DNA of 64,000 nucleotides from positions 62,001-126,000 of the forward strand of contig JAFGGG010000035.1 in assembly GCA_016930675.1 (NCBI GenBank). Direction: 5' to 3'. Under the pieces are notes generated by a model. The model had not been told where the DNA came from. It did not search any database and saw only the letters and a list, made by a program, of their open reading frames with translations. This document shows positions 44,112-52,106 of the stretch, one piece after another (the stretch's first letter is position 1; every line of letters starts with the position of its first letter). The stretch comes from Spirochaetales bacterium. Its GTDB lineage: Bacteria; Spirochaetota; Spirochaetia; SZUA-6; RPPD01. Both the position numbers and the translations under genes were made by a program.

Positions 44112-45041
44112 TTACGGCGTTTGTTGGTCAGGCATGTGTTTTTGTAAAAACGTCGCGTATTCCCGCCGCTCCGCCTCATTTTTAAAGCGTACGTAGTGAA
44201 GCAGGGGCCGGCGCTGTTCCAGCAGAGGAACCCCTCGGCAGGAATCCGTATAACACAGCACTACCAGCGGCCGGTCCGCATGATCGGCAGCAGCTGCCGT
44301 ACACAGGGCGTCCGGATCGTGTCCGTCCGCTTTCAATACAAAGGCGCCGAAAGCCCGCAGGCGCTGCTCCAGGGGCTCTATACCCATAACGTTTTTGACC
44401 TCTCCGTCGCACTGCTGGCCGTTCACATCCACGAACACGGAAAGATTGTCTATTCCGTAATGCGCCAGGGTTTGAAAGGCCTCCCACACCTGGCCTTCCT
44501 GGAACTCACCGTCGGACATAAACACCCAAATGCGTCCCTTTTGGTTACGCAGAATCCTCGCCAAAGCGATTCCTCCCGCCTGGCTCAAGGTCTGAGCCAG
44601 CGACCCGCCCATCATCTCAAAGCCGGGAGAGTGTTCGGCGCCTATCATTTCCACTGTGCTTCCGTCCTGATTAAATTGAGTAAGTCCTTCCGGGGCCATG
44701 CGTCCTGTTTCTATGAGCACCGTATAAAGCACAAGCGCGTAGTGCGCGGGACTTAGGAAGAACCTGTCGTAATCCGGAGTACAGGGACCGTTATAACCGG
44801 CGCCGGTCGTGTACTCCGGATTGTTAATGTTCGGAACACCCTGAAAGGGCGGAGGAATCATGGGCGCGGTACTGGGGCCAAGCTTCATTATGTGCGTGTA
44901 AAGAGTAGCCAGAATTTCAGCCGCTGAGCAGGCCTGGCTTAAATAGCCGCCGTTATTTCTAATGGTATGATCCAATACCCGAAAACGGATACCGGTCGCC
45001 ACCCGTTTTGCTTCCTGCTGCCAGTTGTTTTTATCGGCCAA
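44112..45041 (-). CDS. Transketolase, N-terminal subunit (thiamine diphosphate-binding)
   Basis: 309 residues. The thiamine diphosphate motif begins SDGEFQEGQVWEA (GDGE in most relatives; the first Gly is Ser here) and closes with VFVDVNGQQ. HSPGFEMMGGSLAQTLSQAGGIAL is the conserved substrate/cofactor entry region. Start TTG 45041 with GGAGAG upstream. First gene of the minus-strand set transketolase N - transketolase C - RuBisCO-like, divergent from modF. Confidence 0.9.
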   Translation of the reverse strand: MADKNNWQQEAKRVATGIRFRVLDHTIRNNGGYLSQACSAAEILATLYTHIMKLGPSTAPMIPPPFQGVPNINNPEYTTGAGYNGPCTPDYDRFFLSPAHYALVLYTVLIETGRMAPEGLTQFNQDGSTVEMIGAEHSPGFEMMGGSLAQTLSQAGGIALARILRNQKGRIWVFMSDGEFQEGQVWEAFQTLAHYGIDNLSVFVDVNGQQCDGEVKNVMGIEPLEQRLRAFGAFVLKADGHDPDALCTAAAADHADRPLVVLCYTDSCRGVPLLEQRRPLLHYVRFKNEAERREYATFLQKHMPDQQTP

Positions 45042-45197
45042 AGTAGTCTCTCCGTTATATGATAAGAAATATTACTAAAGACCCGTCCATTTTAAAAAAT
45101 AATTTGTTCTAAGTGTATCATACGAGAACCGTTATAAAAGTACAAGTGGATATAAATATAACCTTTGGTTTCTGATTAATCGCCTTTATCGCGGATA

Positions 45198-45226
45198 TTG
45201 ATCTTGGCTAAAGTTTGTTATATAAA
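45198..45226 (+). promoter_or_regulatory. Sigma-70-type promoter directly before modF
   Basis: TTGATC (45198-45203), spacer 17, TATAAA (45221-45226). The ATG follows at 45232, only five bases after the -10, and there is no ribosome-binding site, so the transcript may be leaderless. Confidence 0.5.
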
Positions 45227-45231
45227 GCATT

Positions 45232-46815
45232 ATGCTTGCGCAAAGCAATAAAAAGCAGCAACCTCTGATACGAATAATCGACGTGGGCGTTAAGCTTGCT
45301 TCTGAAATCTCTTTGGACATATCGTGGACAATCAACAAAGGCGAGCACTGGGCGGTCATAGGCGCCAATGCCTCCGGCAAATCAACATTGGCAAAAATAC
45401 TCTTAAGGCAAATAAATTATGCTCATGGAACAATTCACTATTTTTTTGATGATAAGCAGCCGGACCAGGGGAGAACATACTACGAAAAAGGCGAGATCAT
45501 CATTATCTCACCCGAAGAGCATAGAAAACTCATGCGCACGCAGGCCGGTTATCATCAGGCGCGCTGGCAGAGTATAGAGGGGGATGACTCTCCGCCGGTT
45601 AAAAAGCTTTTGACCGGAGAAAGCATAGAGAGGATTTCTCTACATGATAAAACACCTTTAAAGCTGCCTGAAGATATCTATGCAGCACGAAAACAGCAGG
45701 CGGTTAGCCTTCTGGGAATCGATTATCTGCTTGAGCGTAAGCTGCTGTATGTATCAAACGGTGAAGCTCAGAAAGTACTTCTGGCGCGGGCGCTTATACA
45801 GTCACCCCGGCTACTTATTCTTGACGATCCCTTTGCCGGGTTGGATGCCGGTTCGCGCCGGGACTTGATGAGCGTTCTTAAAAAACTTGCCGCCACACCC
45901 GGGTTGCAGATACTGCTGCTTACTTCCAGACCCGAAGATGTTCTCCAGGGAATTACTCATGTGCTCTGTCTGGCCTCCGCCAAAATTGTGGCTCAGGGAA
46001 AGAAACAGGACATCCTGAATTCCAAGGTGATGGAACAAATATGCGGCGAGGTACAAAAAACATCCGACACAAAGAGCTTTTTTCCCTCCTTTGCCAAGGC
46101 GAATGCTGCGCACGATCCTCTGCTTATCAGCATGAAAAATGTGACTGTCTCTTATGAGGGCGTGGATGTTCTTTCCGGAATAAATTGGAAAATGCGCAAG
46201 GGGGAGAACTGGGCGCTTTTGGGACCGAACGGCGCCGGTAAATCCACCCTGCTGAGTCTGATCCTGGCCGATAACCCTCAAGCTTATAAGAATGAGATCA
46301 GTCTGTTCGGCAGAAGACGCGGCAGCGGAGAAAGCATCTGGGATATCAAGCGCCGCATGGGCTGGGTCTCACCGGAGCTGCGGGAATATTACGAGGGGAG
46401 AACCGACTGTTTCAGTGTAGTCTGTTCGGGATTTTTTGATTCCGTGGGACTGCACCGCCGCTGTTCCAAAAAGCAGCAGGACAAAGCCCGTCGCTGGCTG
46501 GGGGTGCTGGGGATTTCGCATACCACCGGTATTGCCTTTAACACCCTCTCGGTGGGTGAGCAGCGTCTGGTTCTGTTGTGCCGGGCACTGGTTAAAGAAC
46601 CCGAACTGCTGGTCCTTGACGAGCCGTTCCAGGCACTGGATAGCGGCAGACGCGGGTTTATTATCCGAATTTTGGACTCGCTTTGCAATCAACTGGAAGT
46701 AAGTCTGATCTGTGTGACCCACTATGAAAACAAGCTGCCGCGCTGTATAACGCATATCCTCAGGCTGGACAGGGGCAGGATTGTGGAGTGCGGTGCGCGG
46801 AAAGGTAATATCTAA
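45232..46815 (+). CDS. modF: ModF-like double ATPase of the ABC superfamily
   Basis: 527 residues with two nucleotide-binding domains. First: Walker A GANASGKST, signature LYVSNGEAQKVLLARAL, Walker B LLILDDPFAGLD. Second: Walker A GPNGAGKST, signature LSVGEQRLVLLCRAL, Walker B LLVLDEPFQALD. The second half matches E. coli ModF as I recall it, including SLFGRRRGSGESIWDIK and CSGFFDS. ModF is linked to molybdate genes in E. coli, but its role is unclear; no molybdate gene is seen here. No membrane domain and no permease nearby. It may act as a regulator or ribosome-associated ATPase. Confidence 0.88.
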   Translation: MLAQSNKKQQPLIRIIDVGVKLASEISLDISWTINKGEHWAVIGANASGKSTLAKILLRQINYAHGTIHYFFDDKQPDQGRTYYEKGEIIIISPEEHRKLMRTQAGYHQARWQSIEGDDSPPVKKLLTGESIERISLHDKTPLKLPEDIYAARKQQAVSLLGIDYLLERKLLYVSNGEAQKVLLARALIQSPRLLILDDPFAGLDAGSRRDLMSVLKKLAATPGLQILLLTSRPEDVLQGITHVLCLASAKIVAQGKKQDILNSKVMEQICGEVQKTSDTKSFFPSFAKANAAHDPLLISMKNVTVSYEGVDVLSGINWKMRKGENWALLGPNGAGKSTLLSLILADNPQAYKNEISLFGRRRGSGESIWDIKRRMGWVSPELREYYEGRTDCFSVVCSGFFDSVGLHRRCSKKQQDKARRWLGVLGISHTTGIAFNTLSVGEQRLVLLCRALVKEPELLVLDEPFQALDSGRRGFIIRILDSLCNQLEVSLICVTHYENKLPRCITHILRLDRGRIVECGARKGNI

Positions 46816-46927
46816 AGGGATTATAAAATGGATATTATCAATCTATTGGTATGTGCCAATCCTTGACTAAGGTAAAGCTTTTATACTCTGTACATGCCTT
46901 TATTAGATTCTTCTTTCAGTAGGACTT

Positions 46928-47488
46928 GTGCTATTTTTAATAAGTCAGTATTATTTACTAACACTCAACAGTAATATGAGGAGATTATTGGATAATTTAT
47001 TTATACCTGTTAAAAAGACAAGATTAGCAATTTATATTTTTATTTTAATGTGTAGTCTTGGAACAGCTATTTTAATTCAGCTCAATGATAGTGATCCCGA
47101 TCAGTTCTGGGATATTCTAACCTATATATGCATGATTATGATATGTTATCTGATTTTTATCTACGGGAAAGATCTGCTGAGTAAAAAGGCGGGATTATAT
47201 ATTGAGAAGCAAGGTCTGTATTTAAATATGGAATATTATAAAAATGTACTTGTTTCATGGAAGGATATAACATCTATTGAGAATAATAAATATACTGTTT
47301 TACTCCACGTAAAGGATTCGCAAAAATACCTTAAGCAGTTGCCGAAGATTTATTCTTTATATATCAAAAGTAATATTAAACGCTTTGGCACTCTTTTTGT
47401 GCTCAGGTTCGGACAGATAAGCATGAAAAAGGATGTTCTGTTGGAAAAATTGAAGCAGTCCTTGGAAAAGTATAAAAAAAGCAAATAA
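46928..47488 (+). CDS. Two-helix membrane protein resembling the STM3941 family
   Basis: 186 residues, start GTG 46928 after AGTAGGA; ATG 46976 is an alternative without a site. Two transmembrane helices (about 34-52 and 66-84) are followed by a cytoplasmic domain with the PH-like pattern YIEKQGLYLN, VSWKDITSIE and VKDSQKYLKQLP, which resembles the STM3941-type proteins (an inner membrane helix pair plus a small beta domain). Function unknown for the group. Lys-rich and AT-rich compared with neighbours, which could mean acquisition or weak selection. It stands alone. Confidence 0.65.
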   Translation: MLFLISQYYLLTLNSNMRRLLDNLFIPVKKTRLAIYIFILMCSLGTAILIQLNDSDPDQFWDILTYICMIMICYLIFIYGKDLLSKKAGLYIEKQGLYLNMEYYKNVLVSWKDITSIENNKYTVLLHVKDSQKYLKQLPKIYSLYIKSNIKRFGTLFVLRFGQISMKKDVLLEKLKQSLEKYKKSK

Positions 47489-47544
47489 TGAAGTTTCAGG
47501 AAAGAATATACAGAGTGGATTAAAATTGTCTCATCAAACATTAA

Positions 47545-47791
47545 GTTCATCAGCTTTAAAAACTTTTTTATGAAAAAATCCCTGCGATTATCTCCCGTAT
47601 ACTGTGAAAGTTCGCATACCAAATCCGCCTGCGCCCCTTCGGGTACAGGCTTCGTACCACTAAATATGGTTTTGAACATAGGATAATATCATACCATAGG
47701 CGTCTACAGGCGACAGTTTTATTTTCAGCAAATATAGCAACCGCCGGACCCCGGGTCCTGTCCAGCCTTCGTCTATCATCTTACGTTGCAT
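47545..47791 (-). pseudogene. Fragmented coding remnant in two frames
   Basis: On the minus strand two short frames overlap by 20 nt and read as plausible protein: 47791-47660 (43 aa, MQRKMIDEGW to ILSYVQNHI) and then from ATG 47679 about 45 residues (MFKTIFSGTKPVPEGAQ, GDNRRDFFIKKFLKLMN). A frameshift would join them. I recognise no family. Treated as the remnant of a decayed gene; could be two tiny genes. Confidence 0.3.
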
Positions 47792-47860
47792 TTGCCGGGG
47801 TATGCTGTCGGCCGAAGCATAATCCAGTCATCAACTTCCGTAAGAAACGGTCCAAGGGAA

Positions 47861-48106
47861 TTAGCCTCCGTAATACGGGAAAAAAAGATAGGCATACTCC
47901 GTATTCCTGCCCAGATACGCTATCAAATCAATAACCTGTTTTAAATCGATAGAGGGAACCGCCGCTGACTCATCCCAGATTGTGTTTGACAGCAGATTCA
48001 CACGTTGATCGATAAGAATAGCGGTTCGCGTGGAATCAGATTCACGGCCCGTGTAGACCGTACCTGAAAGCATAAGTCCTTTTTCGGTTGGCTGGTAAGA
48101 ATCCAC
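47861..48106 (-). CDS. Short hypothetical protein, possibly a gene fragment
   Basis: 81 residues from GTG 48106, without a clear ribosome-binding site. It reads like real protein (SGTVYTGRESDSTRTAIL, then LKQVIDLIAYLGRNTEYAYLFF) but has no recognised domain. The rest of the 763-bp stretch 47489-48251 between the STM3941-like gene and lsrF holds only the remnant at 47545-47791 and a 5' leader for lsrF. Probably part of the same decayed locus. Confidence 0.3.
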   Translation of the reverse strand: MDSYQPTEKGLMLSGTVYTGRESDSTRTAILIDQRVNLLSNTIWDESAAVPSIDLKQVIDLIAYLGRNTEYAYLFFPYYGG

Positions 48107-48251
48107 GGCCTGTGGTATTGGTTATAAAAGTGTTTGATGGCTGTTGGCATTATACGATTCAGTTCATTGCCAAATCTTTGTATTTGTAATAAGATTATGG
48201 CAGTTTTTTATAACAGTAATGTAAATTACATGAATCGAAAGGAATAAACAG

Positions 48252-49142
48252 ATGCCCGAAGCAGATCACTCTAAAAAGCAAAAAGAATATTATGTGAATA
48301 TCCCCGCCAAAAGCCAGCCGTTTTTCTTAAAAGGCCTAAACGCCTATGGGTGGGGTCTGCAGAACAGAATGTCCAACATATTCAACCCCGCGTCGGGGAG
48401 AACCGTGATGCTGGCCTTTGATCACGGATACTTCCAGGGTCCTACCACGGGTCTGGAGCGAATAGACGTTACGATTTTGCCGTTGCTGCCCTATACCGAC
48501 ACCCTGATGCTTACCAGGGGTATCCTGCGCTCGATCATTCCCCCGACTTATACGAACGGAGTTGTGTTAAGAGCGAGCGGAGGTCCCAGTATCTTAAAAG
48601 AGCTTTCCAACGAACAGATCGCGTTGGATATCGAAGAGGCCATCCGTTTAAACGCCGCGGCCATGGCCGTGCAGGTGTTTGTGGGCGGGCAGTATGAAAC
48701 CCAGAGCATACATAACTTGACGCGGCTGGTGGATATGGGGAACAAATACGGGATTGCCACACTCGGAGTGACCGCGGTGGGCAAGGAACTGACCAGAGAC
48801 GCCAAGTATATACGTCTGGCCACGCGCATGCTGGCCGAGCTTGGCGCTACCTATGTGAAAACATATTATGTAGAGGAAGGCTTCGACACAGTGACCGCCG
48901 CCTGCCCGGTACCCATTGTAATTGCGGGCGGCAAGAAGATTCCGGAGAAAGATGCCCTTGTCATGGCCTATAACGCTGTGCAGGACGGAGCGGCCGGGGT
49001 GGATATGGGCCGTAATATCTTCCAGTCCGAGGCGCCTATTGCCATGATCAAATGCGTAAGAGAAGTCGTGCATAACGGATTAAAACCGGATAAGGCGTAC
49101 GAGATGTATCTTGATTTGAAGGGTCAAAGCAAGAATAAATAA
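48252..49142 (+). CDS. lsrF: LsrF-like 3-hydroxy-5-phosphonooxypentane-2,4-dione thiolase / class I aldolase
   Basis: 296 residues, DhnA/FbaB-like class I aldolase family. Closest to LsrF of E. coli as remembered: the [17 protein letters not shown] block, [18 protein letters not shown]-type region (here [10 protein letters not shown]), PIVIAGGKK and [11 protein letters not shown]. LsrF cleaves phospho-AI-2 breakdown product with CoA to DHAP and acetyl-CoA. No lsrK, lsrR or lsr transporter genes are nearby, so an AI-2 role is not shown by context. Ribosome-binding site AAAGGA. It overlaps the dehydrogenase gene by one base (TAATG). Confidence 0.9.
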   Translation: MPEADHSKKQKEYYVNIPAKSQPFFLKGLNAYGWGLQNRMSNIFNPASGRTVMLAFDHGYFQGPTTGLERIDVTILPLLPYTDTLMLTRGILRSIIPPTYTNGVVLRASGGPSILKELSNEQIALDIEEAIRLNAAAMAVQVFVGGQYETQSIHNLTRLVDMGNKYGIATLGVTAVGKELTRDAKYIRLATRMLAELGATYVKTYYVEEGFDTVTAACPVPIVIAGGKKIPEKDALVMAYNAVQDGAAGVDMGRNIFQSEAPIAMIKCVREVVHNGLKPDKAYEMYLDLKGQSKNK

Positions 49143-50170
49143 TGCGCGTTGGAATGTATTACAACAACAACAAGGTTGAAGTTCAGGAAATGGAGAAACC
49201 TGTGCCGGACGCCGACGAAATTCTCGTGAAGGTGCACGCCTGCGGTATCTGCGGCAGCGACATCATGGAATGGTACAGAATCAAGAAAGCTCCTTTGGTG
49301 CTTGGTCATGAATTGAGCGGAGAAGTGGTGGCGGTCGGCACCGCTGTAAAAAAGTTCAAAAAAGGCGACAGGATATTCTCCACCCATCATGTGCCGTGCG
49401 GGGGATGTTATTACTGTCTCAAGGGTCATACCACGGCCTGCGAGACGTTTCAGAAGGTAAATAACCATGATCCGGGCGGTTTTTCCCAATATCTGAAGAT
49501 TTCCGGAAAAAGTCTGGAAACCGGTACTTATATCCTGCCGGACTCCATGTCCTACGAACAGGCTACTTTTATCGAACCGTTGGGTACGGTCGTAAGGGGA
49601 TTAAGGGCTGCGGAATTAAAACCCGGAGAGTGTGTGGCTGTATTGGGCAGCGGAATTATCGGCTTATTAATGATTAAAGCGGCCAGGGCTTTGGGCGCCG
49701 GCAGAATTATCGCCACCGATGTGGATGAGTTCCGTCTTAAAAAAGCCCGGGAGTTCGGCGCGGAATATTCGGTTAAAGCGGATGAAGATCTTTCGTGTTT
49801 TATAAAAAAAGTCAACAACGGAAGATTGGCGGACAAGGTAATCATCTGCGCGGGAGCTTTGGCCGCGGCCAGGCAGGCCATCCACTGTGTCGACAAAGGC
49901 GGGCTGATCAACTTTTTTGCCGTGCCCAGGCCGGGAGAAACGGTTGCGATTGATTTTAATCCGTTTTGGAGAAATGACGTTACCCTGAAAACATGCTACG
50001 GTGCGGCTCCTCTGGACAATGTTCAGGCCATGGAGCTTATCCGCGGCGGGAACATCAAGGTGGATGACATGATTACCCACAGGTTCCCGCTTTCCGATAT
50101 CGGAAAAGGATTTAGAATAGCTGCACGGGGTAAGGACTGCTTGAAAGTGATTATCTGTCCTCATGAATAA
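49142..50170 (+). CDS. Zinc-dependent medium-chain alcohol / polyol dehydrogenase
   Basis: 342 residues of the MDR superfamily (threonine, sorbitol and xylitol dehydrogenase group). Catalytic zinc ligands in CGICGSD and GHELSGE. The structural zinc loop is PCGGCYYCLKGHTTAC. The Rossmann NAD(P) motif is VLGSGIIGLL with acid ATDVDEF after beta 2, which favours NAD. The start ATG overlaps the LsrF stop, so the two proteins are made together and probably act in one pathway on a polyol or hydroxy-ketone phosphate. Exact substrate unknown. Confidence 0.9.
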   Translation: MRVGMYYNNNKVEVQEMEKPVPDADEILVKVHACGICGSDIMEWYRIKKAPLVLGHELSGEVVAVGTAVKKFKKGDRIFSTHHVPCGGCYYCLKGHTTACETFQKVNNHDPGGFSQYLKISGKSLETGTYILPDSMSYEQATFIEPLGTVVRGLRAAELKPGECVAVLGSGIIGLLMIKAARALGAGRIIATDVDEFRLKKAREFGAEYSVKADEDLSCFIKKVNNGRLADKVIICAGALAAARQAIHCVDKGGLINFFAVPRPGETVAIDFNPFWRNDVTLKTCYGAAPLDNVQAMELIRGGNIKVDDMITHRFPLSDIGKGFRIAARGKDCLKVIICPHE

Positions 50171-50194
50171 CGACTTATAGTAAAGGAGAAAACC

Positions 50195-50578
50195 ATGGAC
50201 CTGGCGCATATTGCCATAAGTACAGCTGATCTGGATGGTGCTGTAAAGTGGTACAAACAATTTTTCGGATTTGCAGAGATAAAACGTTTTGAAAAGCAGG
50301 AGTTCGAAATAAAGGGCGCGCTCCTGTCAAACGGCAGCATAACAATCGAGCTGCTTCTGCCCTATAAACTCGATAAAAATCCGACCAGGCCTTCAACATT
50401 GGCGGAGGCCTTGCGCGCACAGGGACTGAATCATATCTCTCTGAATGTGGATGATCTCAAAGACTTGTTTCTCAGGATGAGGGATAACGGTGAATGCCTG
50501 ATAACGGAAATAGTAAGCGGCCGCTTTTTTTTCTGCTGCGATCCCGACGGTACCCTTATCGAAATCAGGCAGAAGTAA
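50195..50578 (+). CDS. VOC-superfamily (glyoxalase-like) metalloenzyme
   Basis: 127 residues forming one vicinal-oxygen-chelate domain of two beta-alpha-beta3 units: HIAISTADLDGAVKWYKQFF at the start and HISLNVDDLKDLF in the second. The metal ligands are likely His5, a Glu in TIELL, the second His and the C-terminal Glu of DPDGTLIEI. AAAGGAG precedes the ATG, 24 nt after the dehydrogenase. Members isomerise, epimerise or open small oxo compounds. It is the last gene of the lsrF-adh-VOC operon. Confidence 0.9.
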   Translation: MDLAHIAISTADLDGAVKWYKQFFGFAEIKRFEKQEFEIKGALLSNGSITIELLLPYKLDKNPTRPSTLAEALRAQGLNHISLNVDDLKDLFLRMRDNGECLITEIVSGRFFFCCDPDGTLIEIRQK

Positions 50579-50612
50579 GAGAACATATAATATACTTCTC
50601 CACAAAAATACT

Positions 50613-50641
50613 TTGACAGTGCTTTCCGTTCATACTATGTT
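50613..50641 (+). promoter_or_regulatory. Sigma-70-type promoter before the second ECF sigma gene
   Basis: Consensus TTGACA (50613-50618), spacer 17, TATGTT (50636-50641). The ATG follows at 50648, with no ribosome-binding site between, so transcription would begin at or beside the start codon (leaderless). Confidence 0.55.
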
Positions 50642-50647
50642 TTTTAT

Positions 50648-51436
50648 ATGGATAAAACAGAAGAAAGTATTAGCATTGACGATATTGTTAAAAAACATGG
50701 TAAAAGGCTCTATAATCTGGCATACCGCATCTGCGGTGATCAAACTTATGCAGAAGATCTTTTACAGGAAAGTTTTATTCAGATCCAAAAAGCGCTTCCC
50801 AATTTTCACTTTAAAAGCAGTGTTTACACCTGGGCTTACAAGATTACCCTGCGCACCTGTCTTGGAAAAACAAGGGGCAGAAATATGGAGCAAGAGGCCA
50901 AAGCGGCTCTGGCGAGGCTGGAATCTTCTGCACTTGAAAAGTATTTGCCTTCTTCAGAACCGAAACCGGAGGATGTACTGGTGCAAAAGGCGCTTATCGC
51001 GGAAATACGGGAAAAATGTCACTACTTTATCACTTTCATACTTTCGGAAAACCAGCGGGTTGCTATACTGTTAAATGATTTATTTGAGTTTTCATATAAA
51101 GATATAGCCTATCTTCTGGATACAACAGAAGATGTAATCCGCTCACGACTCTCCCGGGCACGCGCCAGGTTAAAACGTCACTTTGAAAAAAGATGCTCAT
51201 GGATTAATCCGCAAAATCCCTGTAAATGTGAAAATCGGGCAGGATACGTACTTAACAAATATCCTTCATTGCGGAAAAATCTTTCCAAAAGGACCAGCCG
51301 GCCGGAATATAATCAATTGATCGCCAAGCAGATTGATAAAAAAATAGTTTCGCAAGATGACATTATCGCTTCGTTTCCTTTTATTGATTTTAAAGCCCAA
51401 AAAACGCTGGAGGCCATCTATAAACAACTCAAGTAG
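50648..51436 (+). CDS. ECF sigma factor with long Cys-containing C-terminal extension
   Basis: 262 residues, longer than the 160-200 usual for the class. Region 2 at about 18-80 (LYNLAYRICGDQTYAEDLLQES opens it, of which AEDLLQESF is the typical core). Region 4 at about 130-180 (FSYKDIAYLLDTTEDVIRSR). The extra 80 residues begin with CSWINPQNPCKC, the CxLxxPxNPCxC motif I know from some anti-sigma-free ECF groups, and end in a helical domain. No anti-sigma gene is adjacent. The extension may sense redox or metal by its three cysteines (inference). Followed by a flavodoxin-like and a CrtI-like gene that may be targets. Confidence 0.9.
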   Translation: MDKTEESISIDDIVKKHGKRLYNLAYRICGDQTYAEDLLQESFIQIQKALPNFHFKSSVYTWAYKITLRTCLGKTRGRNMEQEAKAALARLESSALEKYLPSSEPKPEDVLVQKALIAEIREKCHYFITFILSENQRVAILLNDLFEFSYKDIAYLLDTTEDVIRSRLSRARARLKRHFEKRCSWINPQNPCKCENRAGYVLNKYPSLRKNLSKRTSRPEYNQLIAKQIDKKIVSQDDIIASFPFIDFKAQKTLEAIYKQLK

Positions 51437-51514
51437 ATAAGCAGTTATTTTCTTTATCTGGCCTCGATTTTGTATGAGCTTCTAATAAAATTCCAAAAAA
51501 AAATTCAAATACCC

Positions 51515-51545
51515 GTAACTTTTTTATCCGTTTTGCAACTAAATA
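51515..51545 (+). promoter_or_regulatory. Possible ECF-type promoter of the flavodoxin-like gene
   Basis: GTAACTTTTTTATCCG (from 51515), then TTTTGCAACTAAATAA, about 30 nt before the AGGAGG site of the gene at 51575. The GTAAC + T tract matches the element upstream of the other ECF sigma gene at 8268-8283. Confidence 0.35.
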
Positions 51546-51574
51546 AGTAGAAAGACTTTTACAGGAGGATACTT

Positions 51575-52045
51575 ATGAAAACACTGATTATTTATGGAAC
51601 ACGAAAAGGGTGTACGAAGAAATGTGCGAATATATTAGCCAAGAAAATAAACGCCCGTGTGGTGGACATAAAAAAAGCTTATCAGATTAATCTATCCGAT
51701 TATAACACAGTAATAATCGGCTCATCCATTCGGATAGGAAAAATCGTTAAGAAACTAAAAAACTGGACAAGCAAAAATCAGAAAGATCTGCTTACAAAAC
51801 AGATTGGCTTTTTTATCTGTTCGGGGGATACAAAGCAAAATTATATTGAAATGAACTATCCAGCACAATTGGTTGAACATGCCTTTGCAACAGCCTATTT
51901 CGGAGGTGAGTTAAACATTGAGGACTTCGGCGCTATTATGCGGTTTATGTTAAAAAAGAAAGCCGGAGTAACCGAGAGTTACAACCGTCTTGATGACAAG
52001 GTTATTAATTCATTCACAGGTTCGTGTATGAAAGCCAGCGCTTAG
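51575..52045 (+). CDS. Flavodoxin-domain protein (HemG-like)
   Basis: 156 residues. The FMN phosphate loop is IIYGTRKGCTKKCANIL, a variant of the T-x-T-G-x-T loop. The middle strand and loop VIIGSSIRIGKIVKKL resembles the menaquinone-linked protoporphyrinogen oxidase HemG and other flavodoxin-domain proteins. AGGAGG precedes the ATG. It is followed after 61 nt by a CrtI-like flavin oxidoreductase. Probably an electron carrier or small flavin oxidoreductase; a heme role is not supported by neighbours. Confidence 0.83.
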   Translation: MKTLIIYGTRKGCTKKCANILAKKINARVVDIKKAYQINLSDYNTVIIGSSIRIGKIVKKLKNWTSKNQKDLLTKQIGFFICSGDTKQNYIEMNYPAQLVEHAFATAYFGGELNIEDFGAIMRFMLKKKAGVTESYNRLDDKVINSFTGSCMKASA

Positions 52046-52106
52046 ATTGGCGCAACTGGATTAATTATATTACAATAAATACAAAGAACACATGAGGAGA
52101 TGAGAA

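Noticed and set aside
48252-49142. AI-2 quorum-sensing (lsr) operon
   Set aside because: Only the LsrF-like gene is present; there is no LsrK, LsrR, LsrG or transporter, so the signal role is not supported.
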